This document shows, one piece after another, positions 23,912 to 35,700 of a stretch of DNA of 64,000 nt (position 1 is its first letter; the number at the start of each line of letters is the position of its first letter). A program made the translations under genes and the position numbers. The stretch is from Gyrodactylus bullatarudis (taxonomy: Eukaryota > Platyhelminthes > Monogenea > Gyrodactylidea > Gyrodactylidae), in the NCBI GenBank assembly GCA_012064415.1, contig SSNU01000039.1, forward strand, positions 252,108 through 316,107. Reading direction: 5' to 3'. Under the pieces are notes generated by a model. That model worked only from the letters and a program-made list of their open reading frames with translations. It had not been told where the DNA came from and did no database searches.

Positions 23912-24720
23912 TTAACCCTCTCGATACCACGACTAGAAGGAATAGAGCTATCAAGTTAATTTTTTCGAGACAACACTCTCTGTGTTATCGTGGAAAATGT
24001 TCTCTTCGATCGTTTTCTTGTCCGGTGTTTCCTTCTGACTGATCTCGATCAGGTCGTATACGACCTATCGGTATTCAATGAGCTAAAAAAATTCAAAATC
24101 CATTATCATATTACTTGTAAGTAACTTTTTTTTTTATTGATCAGCTTTCGTGATATATTTGAGACAATTATTCATAGATTTTATACATAAAAACTTTTTA
24201 CAGATAGTACAAAAATGATAACTTTTCTTTTTAAAAATAATACAAGTTCTTCTGTCCTTATCGAGGTCTACTTTTAAAGGGAGGTGGCCTGAATCAGCTT
24301 CAATACTTCCATTCGAAAGATTCGATAGTTCTTCCACCTTATCTCTACATGATTTTCTTGGAGGCTTCAAAGCATCATCTGTTTCTATATTTCTCTTCCT
24401 CGATTGAGCTTTAGCATCTTCTACCAACTCATCAGCCAATTTCAGTTGGAAAGTCATAAGATCCATAGGTTTCGATTCACTACATTCTCTTTTATAAAGT
24501 AGCCAAGAGTTTATAACTGAAGAATTAAGAATCCATTTGAATATCGAGGTATACAAACATTTTGATCTGTGTTCGACTCTGTACAAAACCTGAAAACTAT
24601 CAAAAAGATCCACAGCTACCATACCTTTATTGTAGTTATGAGAATCAGCGTGGAAATCTAAACAACCTATCAAAATTTCAGCCTGATTGATTTTTCTTGT
24701 TGCACCGTGTTAGTCAATAA
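23912..24720 (-). mobile_element. piggyBac-type transposon remnant: C-terminal transposase and one end
   Basis: The minus-strand frame 24673-24134 (about 180 codons) matches the C-terminal part of piggyBac-derived transposases: YNKGMVAVDLFDSF (catalytic-region signature), the following RSKCLYTSIFKWIL...INSWLLYKR block, and a C-terminal cysteine-rich finger (FCTICKKFLC). Downstream, at 23912-23915, TTAA is followed by CCCTCTCGATACC; TTAA is the piggyBac target site and CCC-rich ends are typical of its termini. A 16-bp palindrome AGGTCGTATACGACCT lies at 24050. The N-terminal two thirds and the other terminus are missing, cut near 24720 next to a foldback element. Inactive. Confidence 0.8.
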
Positions 24721-24728
24721 AAATTTCT

Positions 24729-25628
24729 GAAATTATGCACAGTGCATAGTTGGTATATTCGATCTATTATCAATGTATAATATAAACTATTCATTCGTAG
24801 TTGATTTCTAAAATTGGTTCAATAACATATCACGGATCTCCTCGATCAAAGCGTGGAATTTTAGTTTGAATCCAAAATCAGTTAGTTTGAATCAGACGTC
24901 TAGACTAATTTGATTATTATTTGATAAGATAAAATACCTTTTTAGATGATATTATAAACTTTTAAATCTCATAGAAACAACTGAAAAAAAACTACTGCAA
25001 AATCCCATTTTTCGAACTTTGAACCAAAACTTGTTATTGATCTGAAAGTTGGTGCTTGATCAAAAGAGAATTTTCAGGATTAAGATTAGAAAAGAAAATC
25101 AATTCAACTGAATCTTATCTGATTCATAGCCTTATTATCGTTTGGGAGCTGAAAATCGGTTTTTTGATCCTTTTCACTACTTGAAAATCAATGAAAATTC
25201 GATAATTCAAAATCTCTCGAAAATGGGGTGACTGTCGGTAATTTGACGGTGCTAGTCAGCTTTCTTGTCTAATCTTCATTCTGAAAAACCTCTTTTGATC
25301 AACCTCCAGCTTTCAAATCAATAAAAATTTTCGGTTCAAAGTTCGAAAAAATGGAATTTGGCGCCAAATTAAAATTTGAAAAATGACCATATTTTTCATT
25401 CAAAAATTTTTTTCCTTCAAGTTGAAGGTTTCAAAAGTGGGCAACATGAGTAGGATTCAAAAAAATCTTTAAAAAATTCGAATTCTTAATGAAAAACTCG
25501 AGATTTCTGTAAAAATCATAGATTCCTAACTTCATATGAATCAACTTTAATATCATACAACGAATACTATGTGTATTATACATTGATAATAGATCGAATA
25601 TACCAACTATGCACTGTGCATAATTTCA
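24729..25628. repeat. Composite foldback element flanking a family A fragment
   Basis: The ends are inverted: GAAATTATGCACAGTGCATA with ATTATCAATGTATAATA on the left, and the reverse complement at 25575-25628. The interior holds the inner inverted pair and right arm of family A (GGGCAACATGAGTAGGATTC). It may be an older palindromic element that received a family A insertion. Confidence 0.75.
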
Positions 25629-28600
25629 GGCATTTTTTAGTTAGACTGATGAAAATTTAATTCATTCATTACTTCATTACCAAAAACTCAAGGCTTATCA
25701 AGATTATCTAGGGAGTTTTGATATTGTATTTTATTCATTACTTTATCAGTAATATCATGTATCATAATAGGAGGGAATAAATAAGCAAGCAATTCTTTTT
25801 TTCCAATTACATGTCAATCAAGAAACAAAGAAGTAACTGCATTTAATAATAGCGATAAAGTAATAGACAAGATTCATGGAATTGTATTGTACATGCTTGA
25901 AATTGTCAAATAATCGTTATTTCTTTGCTAAACTTTGAAAGAAACATTACAAAGGTAAATTAAAGTAAAAGAAATTCATCTTTAAATTCAATTCAGTATG
26001 TCTTTGTATAAACGAGGTAGGAATCTTTTTTGCACAGTTTTGCTCAGTTAAGTGTCCTTTGTGAATGGTTGGAGAGCTGAAACGAAGAAAAAAACTTGAA
26101 CATTTTTCTATTTACAAAAAATAAAGAATGCCTTTAGTCTGACACGCTTTATAGCGACATTGTTTATAACCATTGATCTATAACCAAAGTTTTGTTCCAG
26201 ACGTTTCGGTGCACGCCGAAGTAAGATACGTGATTCAAAGATAAAAACCCTAGATTACATACGGCTTTGTTTTAAATGATCTATGAGTTACGTATCTTGC
26301 TCAGACTTTGGTTCTTAAATCCAATCTTTCGCAGACTTGTAACTGGTAGGTCTTTTTTGCATTTTTGAAAATCAGAAATTTTGCTCTCATTTTTACAAAT
26401 CATCATCAATTAATGAACTAAGACATGGAATGTGTGGAGAATTTTATATTAATGAATATTTTTGTTGAAAAATTGCTTGAATTTGATTGGCTCTCTCAAA
26501 AGAGAGGTTTTTTTTTTAAATTGGGTCACACGAAATGATTTTGGCGACAAATGTAATCAATAAAACTTTTTATCAGCAGATAAACTAATGTAACTGAACA
26601 CAAAATTCCTTTCGTGAAAAAGGTGTTCAATTCATTAACAGACAGATTAAATACAATTGTATATTCCACTGAATAACTGAGTTTTATTCATTTACTCTCA
26701 CATATTCTAGCCAAGATGAGGGTGAGAAAGAGAGCTCAAATTACTCAATAATAATACCTATCACGCAATCAGAAAAGAAAAACTAAACACACTACGCTAG
26801 ATTTTCTGGGAGTTGAGCAGGAACTTTTTGTAATATGAGCATAGGGAAATCGTGAGAATAGTGGATAGAGGATTAAATATTGGCCAGAAAATATCATGGA
26901 AAAGGAAGGTGAATCATTGATTTTATAGCAGTTGTGATCCTCAAAATCAACCTTTGAGCACTCACTCACTTTGAAATCAGCAAAAATTTTCGACCCAAGG
27001 TTCGAAAAAAAATGGGAATTTGGCGCTAATTCGAGTTATGGAAAATTTATTTTTCTTCATATCGTGGAAGTGGGCCAAAGAATCTTGATCAAATTCGATT
27101 TGATGAAGAAAGAAAATTGAGGATTTCGTAAAATGCCTATCTTCAAAAGTCGTTTTGAAGTTTATTTGCATCATGGCTTCTCGAAGGGGGAAAAAAAGTT
27201 TTTTGCATCACTTTAATAAATATACATGCTTTGACATTGTATATATCTCACAGTAAATGTTAATGATTCCTGTTGAGATGTGTAATGAATTTATTATAAT
27301 AATCCCAAAGGGAACATCTGTCATTCTATATATGTAGAAAGTACTTGAATCACAATGGAGAAGAGTAAACTCTGAGCATCTACTTCTCTATTCGCGTATG
27401 AATGGTTCACAAGTGGAATTTGTCACGAGAGAAAATTACTTTGAAAAAATACATTCATCAAGAAGAAGATACTAGATTTCTTGATTATTTCGAACATGGT
27501 CATTTTAAACAAATACTATTTATGATGTTACTTGTAAGTATGTGGATGATATTCAAATAAAAAATGTGATGATTAAAAAGTGGTTGTGTAAATCCAAACA
27601 TAGATCAATGGATTAAAAGCTTATGAATCTCATGCACAAGTGGGTAGGGTTCTGACCCCTTCCTTTTAACCAATAAAAATTATGAAATTCTATAGTACTC
27701 TGATTGGTTAAATAATCGAGTAAGATAAAAAATTTTCTTTGGTCCTATTGGCTCTATCTGCATGGGTACAAAGGTTTCAGAACACTACTCCTGGCTAATA
27801 CATTCCAATATGACGAAACGAAGAATGTCAGGAACTAATCGTTATGTTTCATGGGTTTCACCTAATTCATATCTCTAGATTCAGAATTCATACTCAAAAT
27901 TATCTTTAATAATTTTGTTGCTGCTGTGGTTCGTCATTTGTGTCAACAAAAGAACATTTCTCATTTTACACCATGAGATAGTGTAGTAAGAATGTAGAAA
28001 GTGAGTGGGTCTGGTATTCAAATAGATAGACCAACTACTACTGAATGGTCAGGCTTATACTTGATTTTAATCTGTAACATTCATTCATTTCTAATTAGAA
28101 ATTATAATTTTTGAGCCAATCAGAGTCCAGAGATTTTGGGTATACTGTTTGATCATATGATCACCAACAATATTTTTACCTCGTTCTATATTAGGTTTAT
28201 TTTGAAAATTTTTGATTTTCTTTCACCTCACTGTCAAAGAATGGTTTTTCGATAAACTCATACTTGACTTCCTCGATACTGAAACTTGAGGGAGATGGCT
28301 TTGGATTGAAGGTTGCTTCTAAATCAATCTACACTATTGTAATATCTGTTTCGTATAGCAGTTAGATGTAGGCTGTTTATTAAACTAAACTATGTAGGCT
28401 AAAATTAAATACCAAGTTCGGAAATTCAATTGAAACTTACCCTGTACTCTCCAAAGCTAGAGAAAATCATAAGCAAAATGGTCCAAATGAATATTTGAAA
28501 AATATAATCAATCAGATTTCAGAGATTCTAGATATTTATACTTAATTCTCTGGATAATCATACTTAACCAATGATAATTAAAAATCATTTGTTAAAGGTT

Positions 28601-29627
28601 CTTGATGGGTTGAAAACGGTTGTGATACAAATTCGTTTTGAAAAATTGAACCAGTTCGTATCCATACCATGCAAATTTGAATAGTTCACGGGTAAAATGT
28701 ATTCAGTTAAGCGAAAATTTTTATCTGCCTTTTTTCTAAAATTTTGCCTGAAAAAATGCCTTTTTTCATTCAATAAATTGCTATTTTCTGGTTGCCCTAG
28801 TGATCACTGATCACTGGTCAGTAGAGAGATACAAAAGATTTTTTCTCCGATAAACAAGTTCTATGCCTTAATCTATGCTTTTGTTGGTTTTACTTTTAAA
28901 AATCTACATTTTCACAAACTGTGATTCGCAATTTTTCTTTAATCTAAAAATAGATCAAAATTTGTAGAATGTGGGGATTCTCCTTTGATATGCCTACTTG
29001 TTTCATTCGTTGTTCAAGATTGTAGTAGTAAAATACATTGAAAAATTTTGGCATGGATTTAAACAAAGTAAAAAGCAGACCATTCAATAAGAATTTTTAT
29101 CTCATCTGATGAAAAAAGTTGTTGTTTGAATTAAGAATTAGTTTTATTCCTCATTCAGTGAGAATAGAGAACTAACAGGAAACCCTTTGCATCAAGTAAT
29201 ACTACAGTAGGCTCAATGAACTTTTAATGATATTTCATTAATGTTTATTCAAATGTCTCCTCGGTATTGCAATAGTAAGTACACTCACTCGTATATCACA
29301 TTATATGATGCTTCCGATGCTTGTGGTCAACTGAAAGTTTCTTGTATTATTTATTAAAGAAAAATAGAGAGAAAAAATGGTTCTGAGCGTGGAGTGAGTT
29401 ACCAGCGTGGAAATTGTGCAAATAAACGAATGGATTTCTACATCTCTCAATCGAATTCAGGCAAGGGGGTGGATCGACTCCACCTCCACTCCTTAATGAG
29501 CTTGTTTATTTAGCAGAAGAAGAAGCTCACATTTAGAGCCTGTCTGTGGCTGTGGATGAGGGACATGATTGGATTTGGTAAAATAGTATGATAGCCATGA
29601 ACCAGAATCAGATCTGTTGATCCGAGA
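25629..29627. other. Gene-free stretch upstream of the fibronectin gene
   Basis: No exon was convincing on either strand. 26920-27140 holds a truncated family A copy. A short inverted pair (AAGATACG / CGTATCTT) sits at about 26225-26300. The 3' end must hold the promoter of the gene that starts at 29628; no clear TATA box was seen. Confidence 0.4.
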
Positions 29628-31840
29628 ATGCAGTCAACTTCTAAAGCTACAAGAATCCCTTTCTTGTTTTTCGGATATCTAACCGTCCTCTTCCTGGGAC
29701 TAGCCGATGGACAGGCAACTCCCGGCGTAGTTATCGACTATAAGCCAGTCTACAAATTAACTGTCGCCTGGAATCTTGATCCAGCTCTAACGTTGGCCAA
29801 CCTCGAGGTTCAATGCACAGAAGACAAGACTGTTGGAAATTATGTGAAAAAGAGTGATACCCTAACAGCGGCCAGTGTCACTCTGATCGACTTATCCATG
29901 TGTATCAATTATGAATGTAGACTTAGGGATAAAGTCAAGAATACTGACGAGTTAACATTCCCCGTGCGAATTGAACCACGTAAGTAAACCTAATTTGACG
30001 TGAAGATGAGAATTTACTATTTTTTCTAGAAAAAACTCAATTTTTTTTCTTCAAAAAGTCAGAAAATATATGAAATATGCCAATGGGTTGTGAAGATTTT
30101 TAAAAATTTCTGAAAAAATTGAATCTGGCCAAAAATTAGGCCGTTTTTTGAATTTCGAAAATGCACCAAATTTCCACTTTTCATCTTTTGAACTAAAATT
30201 TTTTATCGATTTCAAAGATTTGAATCAGTTAACTGCAGATATTCGAGAACAGCATTAGACAAAGAATTCGAATTCGAGTGCAGAAATTCACAGAAATTTG
30301 TCATTATTTTGGGAAAACGAAAAATTTGAAGGGGAATGATCCAAAAAATTTAAGTTTAACTTTTTCTTGAAAACAGTAGATTTCTTTCTTCTTCCACGGT
30401 CCAATTCGAATTCTTTGACTAATGCTGATCTTGAATATCTGCATTTAACTGCTTCAAATCTTTGAAATCGATAAAACAGTTGAAAAAGTGGGAATTTCAT
30501 GCCTTTTCAAAATTCAAAAAAAACAGTCTAATTTTGGTCAGATTGAATTTTTTCAGAAATTTTCTTAAATTTACACAACTCATTGGCATATTTCATTAGG
30601 TACTTTTTTTCCAGACATGAAATAATGAGTTTTTTGTAAAAACAATTAAATTCTCATCTTCATGTCAACTACCTTTAGTTGATAGCGCTTGATACATCTT
30701 CCACTATTTATAAATATAGCCATACCAACAATCGACTCATTGACCATTGTCCAGACAACCCAGGGTGGTTTCACATTCCAATATGTACCCACTGGTAACG
30801 TGGACGAGGCAAAATGTGGCCTTGTCAATTATTCCTATCAAGTGTTGAAGGACAACGTTGTTGTGAAAACGGTTGAGAGTGCTGTTGGAACACGTAAGAT
30901 TATTATGTTATTTTTACATCTCTTCAATAGAGGCTTCTATAAACGATCTGTTCCCGTCTACAAAGTATACGGTGCAGGTGAAGGCCACATTGGCCAATGC
31001 TGGAGCGTCTGGGCCTTGGTTCAAGACAGATGTGACTACATTTGATGGGAAAATCACTGCCCCAACAAATCTACGTCAATTTCCTGATATTCCAGTAACT
31101 GGGAATGATTACATCCTAACCTGGGACCCGCCCACAAATCCAAATGGCTATCAAATTTTCTACAAAATCCAGGCAATTGACGAATTCGACTCTTCGATTA
31201 AAACGTTTGATTCTTACGAAATTGATAAATTTCTTGACGGCCTTGGTTACTGTTCAGCCTATTCGTCATCTGTGGCTGCTGGGACAGTTCCCTTGGCGAA
31301 TGCTCCCACAATAATGAGTCCGTTCTCCTCTCCGTTTAAATTCAAGACTGAATTTCCCACAGAACTTGAAATGATTAGCAATGTTGATGCTGTACAAACA
31401 TCTGATACAACAGTCCAAGTGAAATTTGACCAACAACAACTTTTGAAGAATAATCCTAGATGTGCCTTTACCAATTCAGTCAGGGTTTATGATGAGAATG
31501 GAGTCCTGTTGCCAAATTATGAGACAATAAGCAAGGATAACATAATCACTGTCAATAATCTGGCTCCAGAGAAATCTTATGGATTTACTGTAGTGACAAA
31601 ATCAGCAGATGGAAGTGTCGTTAGCCCAGAAGATGTGAATAATAGAAAGTGTATCACCCTAAAGAATGGAATAAGTAAGTAAAAAGTGCATTTTAAAGTC
31701 CTCTTTAATACATTTAAAATTTTTTTACTTCCTCTTCAGGCGTTCCTCAGAGCCAAGAATCTTTACAATGGTGGCATATACTTTTAATTGTATTAGCAGT
31801 GCTCCTTGTAATAGGAGTATTTCTATCAATCATTTTCTAA
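29628..31840 (+). CDS. Single-pass membrane protein with fibronectin type III-like domains, 456 residues
   Basis: Four exons: 29628-29979, 30720-30893, 30931-31674 and 31740-31840; introns 740, 37 and 65 bp, all phase 1. Phase-1 introns around extracellular modules are typical of FN3 genes. The protein has a signal peptide (IPFLFFGYLTVLFLGLADG), then three or four beta-sandwich segments with FN3 hallmarks (DYILTWDPPTNPNGYQIFY; LFPSTKYTVQVKA; NNLAPEKSYGFTV). It ends in a membrane span (WWHILLIVLAVLLVIGVFL) only three residues from the stop, so there is almost no cytoplasmic tail. Cell-surface adhesion or receptor work is inferred. AATAAA is at 31881. The first intron is almost filled by a foldback element. 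No orthologue is recognised. Confidence 0.8.
29990..30675. repeat. Foldback element in intron 1 of the FN3 gene
   Basis: The left end TTGACGTGAAGATGAGAATT is mirrored by AATTCTCATCTTCATGTCAA at the right. A second inner pair (AGATTTGAATCAGTTAACTG / AACTGCTTCAAATCTTTGAA) is present. It occupies nearly the whole intron and is related to family A and closest to the 38970 copy. Confidence 0.85.
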
Positions 31841-32074
31841 TCAAAATATAAATTTTTCATGCAAAAGTATTATGCAATTTAATAAAAACTTTATAAGCCC
31901 AATTTTTTCTGAATAAATTCAATTTCAAACTATTGATTTTTTGAGCAATCCAAACAAATATTATATGAGTAAACAAAATAAGGGCTAATCATTTGTTGTT
32001 CATTTTCAACTACTGAAATTTTTTTCAGTTAAAAGCTAAATCAACACATTTAAATTGTAATCTATACAAGAATC

Positions 32075-32383
32075 ATGTCTGAGTACGATGCTATTATTCC
32101 TGCTAAACTAAACACTAAAAAGAATAAAAAGAAGCTCTCAAAGAAAAAGAAACTAGAGCAGGAAACTGAAGTTCAAGACGCTAGTGAAGAACTAATCCAT
32201 TCAACCCAGAGACTAAAAACTAAAGCTGAAATTGAAACAGAGAAGAAAAGACAGGTTCGACTTCTTGAAATGATTCTCAACAAAGTTGAAAAGTCACACA
32301 AGCAAAAGATTATTGATTTCAATGAGAAATTGGGCAATCTTACCGAGCACTTTGATATACAAAAAGTTTCTTGGACCAAATAA
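32075..32383 (+). CDS. FAM32A: FAM32A homologue
   Basis: A single-exon frame of 102 residues. The C-terminus NLTEHFDIQKVSWTK is the diagnostic end of FAM32A, whose family members are about 112 residues. Family members have a lysine-rich N-terminus, seen here as KKNKKKLSKKKKLE, and a coiled middle ending KSHKQKIIDFNEKLGNLTEH. FAM32A is a nuclear protein associated with the spliceosome, where the human protein enters the active site of late complexes, and has been linked to apoptosis. The TAA stop lies inside an AATAAA hexamer (32379-32384), so the 3' untranslated region is probably very short. It starts 234 bp after the FN3 gene on the same strand. Confidence 0.92.
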   Translation: MSEYDAIIPAKLNTKKNKKKLSKKKKLEQETEVQDASEELIHSTQRLKTKAEIETEKKRQVRLLEMILNKVEKSHKQKIIDFNEKLGNLTEHFDIQKVSWTK

Positions 32384-32779
32384 ATGTATATTATCAAATA
32401 TGAAAAAGGCATTCACTTCTTTTAACTCTTTAAAAATCTCAATTTTTTTGGAAAAACTCTTACTAATCTAATGATTGAAGGTCATTCATAAAATCTGTAC
32501 TTCATAGCTAGTGACTACTGACTGACTGACCATTTTTAAGAGGAGAATAAATTTACTAATTGGATATTTCCAACTCTGGATCTATCATAATCACAGTTTG
32601 ATATAAGCTATTATTATTAGATTGTTTAATTAAATTTGTCCAAAATTTCGTAATAAACACTTAAGAAATTATTACTAAACTTTTTCTAGGCAAATTACTG
32701 TTGTTTAAATTGAACGGCTATTCAACTGTGTTAGAGTCGTAGCATATTTTAGACACGAAGTTCTCACATAAATCTAGTC

Positions 32780-35700
32780 ATGGGAGTCATCTACATTGAC
32801 AAGGGTATGGCATGGGGCACTGTAGTAGGTGAGTTGGTTAATTCCCAGTTTTATTTGCTTTACTATCATTAAAATCATTATTAAAGGTGCCTTTATCGCC
32901 AATTTCATCATTGGTGGTCTTGCCAAGTCCTTTGGAATAATAGTAGAGCATTTCAGTGAAGTCATCGAAGCACAATCCCAGTTATTCTTACTAGCCGGAG
33001 GTCTCATTTACACGTTTATGCAAATTTTTGGTAAGTTGAATCAAGTTTAATCAAATTATTTGAAAACCCTTGATTATTCCCTTGAATATTCCCTTTAGCC
33101 CTAGTTAGTTATTTACTTGTGGAAAGAATTGGCCAACGCCTTGTTGTTGCTGGTGGTGCAATCTTGGCTACAATTAGTCTCATTATGTGTGCATACGCTC
33201 AAGAAATCATTCTCTGGATGCTAAGTCTCGGTATTATCGGTGGTGAGTTAATTTTTTCAATCTACAAATGTTATCCATACGCATTAGGACATCACTCTGT
33301 ATTCTATTCAAGTTTCTTACTATGCAAAGCTTGAGAGTGGTCCCTGAAATTTATCATTGAATGAAGGGAGGTGTACTTTTGATTAATTTATTGATCTCTA
33401 ATTGAGAGAAATTGTCTTTTTGCATAATTTCCACGATCAAAGATCATAAATTTGAATGATTCATTCCAGTGAGATGAATGAAAGACTGGTTTCAAATGCA
33501 ACAAGAAAGTGCACGAATTATTCTGAAAGGCTGACTGTTAGACATCATTTTGAATGAAATTTTTAGAACAATCAACATTTATTCATAGATCTCTTTGTGA
33601 TTTAGATTTCTTAACTGACGAGATCAAAAAATTTTATTCACTAAAATGTCCAAAGTAAGCTGGCAGATGGCTTGACTCTTTCTCAAAAACATAGAATAGT
33701 AGAAATTGCATTTATTCGTGACTAGAATCAGAGTTTTTTCCTCTTTTCTCAAAGGTATCGGCCTTGGATTTGTATATTTCAACGTCATCTCGATTACCGG
33801 TAGCTGTTTTCGAAAGTATGTTGGTCTAGCCAATGGCCTTGCCCTAACAGGGGTAAGCATCGGCCAAATGCTCTTCCCAACAATTATCAACTCCCTCATA
33901 CCGATTTATGGCCCTCGTGGCAGTGCCTTGATTGCATCTGGCATCTTTCTTCACATCCTCATTACTGCTGCCCTTATGCCGACAGAGATTATAGACCCTG
34001 ACAATCCAAAGAGCCCGGAAAAGGAAACCCCAAAGAATAAAAACAAATCGAAAATATCTGGTAAGTTACTTTTTTGCCCATCATCAATGGCCCAGAGATT
34101 TTTTTGTCTATCATATGGTTTGTCAATACGCTGATTACGGATCTACATTTATTTTATCGGTCCAAAAATAGACCATCTTTGAAGCTTTAGCGGATAGAGT
34201 TTAGCTGATTGCATATTTGAATTCTGCGGGCAGGATTCAGCATATTATGCAAAAAAACCCACCAAAACTTCTTAAATAAATCAGCATTAGTAAAGAGAAA
34301 GGTTAATAAGCTCCATTGGTCAAGGTAGTTGAAGGTTCCCCACACATTTGTCCTGTCAATCCCCTAGATTCTTTCCAACATAATTAGAAATATTAGAAAC
34401 ACAGTAGTAGTCCAAGAAGCTTACGAATTGAACCTTATATAACCCCTTCATGTCGCATTGTTCCATCAGTGGGACTCAACTCTTTCTCGAGAGATGATTT
34501 TAACTGAAAGATACCTGAAACACTTTCTTTACCCCTCTTTAGAAAGGAAATTTATTAAGCTACAAAATTATGTATAATTCATAAAGATAGCTTTTCACTG
34601 ATGCACACCATAGTTACTTGAAGAAGTCTCTTATAGTTTAGAAGATAACAGGTTTAAGATCCAAAAAATGCAAATTTTCACCTCTATTATCTCCTAAAAG
34701 GATAAGTCGGCTTTCAAAAAGGAATTCAGATTCGGAAAAAACAATTTGGGACATAAAGGGTTAAACTGAGTGATAGAAATGTCATGTGTTTGCCCGAGTC
34801 TCTCTCATTTTGGCTCTATAAATTTTCGCTTTCAACATCGAACAGATCCCTGAAGAACTTGTACTATGAACTCAATTCGAATTATTGGACAGGCTATGAA
34901 CACAAAATTTAACACTTTTGAACTACTTTTGATACAATTTTCATTCACTAAAAAAGAATACAGATCAATGCAAAGTTTATCTATTCCAATTACAATAACC
35001 TTCCCTCATCAGCTACACACCAGTTTGGAAAAGAACATCTGTCAGTTTTGACTTTCAATCTGAATGAGTTGTAGTAAAAACTCCAAACAGAAACTTGAGA
35101 CAAAAAATGATTCAACTACAAACCCGAGTAAATGAAAAGGCTTACTTAGATGTGGGCTCAATCTAGTGAGAATTTATTTCATATCAAGGAGAAGAGGAAT
35201 GAAAACAGCGCAAATTTATCTTGGTTACTATCAATTTCAATATTTATTTAAAAATATCGTCAAATATTTTATAAAACCCAACTTGAGATTATGAAAAAAT
35301 AAACTTGATCAGTTCCTGTGTATTTCAAAATGCAATAGGGATCAAATCTCAAATTTTTCTGTTTTGTACAAAAACCTTGTCGATAACAGCATAGATTTAT
35401 GAGAAATCCTTCATCTTCAACTACCTCTGACCTATGTGAATGAACTTTTAACTTGTATTATGAAAAGTGTGGTTTTATCAACAACATCTCTTATTCCTAA
35501 TCCAATTTTTTATACTCATCTTATGTTTCAAGATAAGAACGCAGAGACAGAATCCCTTCTGGAAAAGAACAAGTGAGTCCGTTTTACCTGAATATCTCAC
35601 ATAACCTACCCATTAGTATCAAGGTTTATATTCATATTTAATGCTACAGAGTTTTTCCCAAGAAGCCAGACTAATGATAATTATCAATGATCAATAAAAA

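Noticed and set aside
27810..27840. TATGACGAAACGAAG as a second hammerhead core
   Set aside because: GACGAAAC is present but no stem II partner or CUGANGA-like box lies at the right distance.
30646..30828. Minus-strand 60-codon frame overlapping the FN3 exon 2
   Set aside because: Antisense shadow of a well-supported exon.
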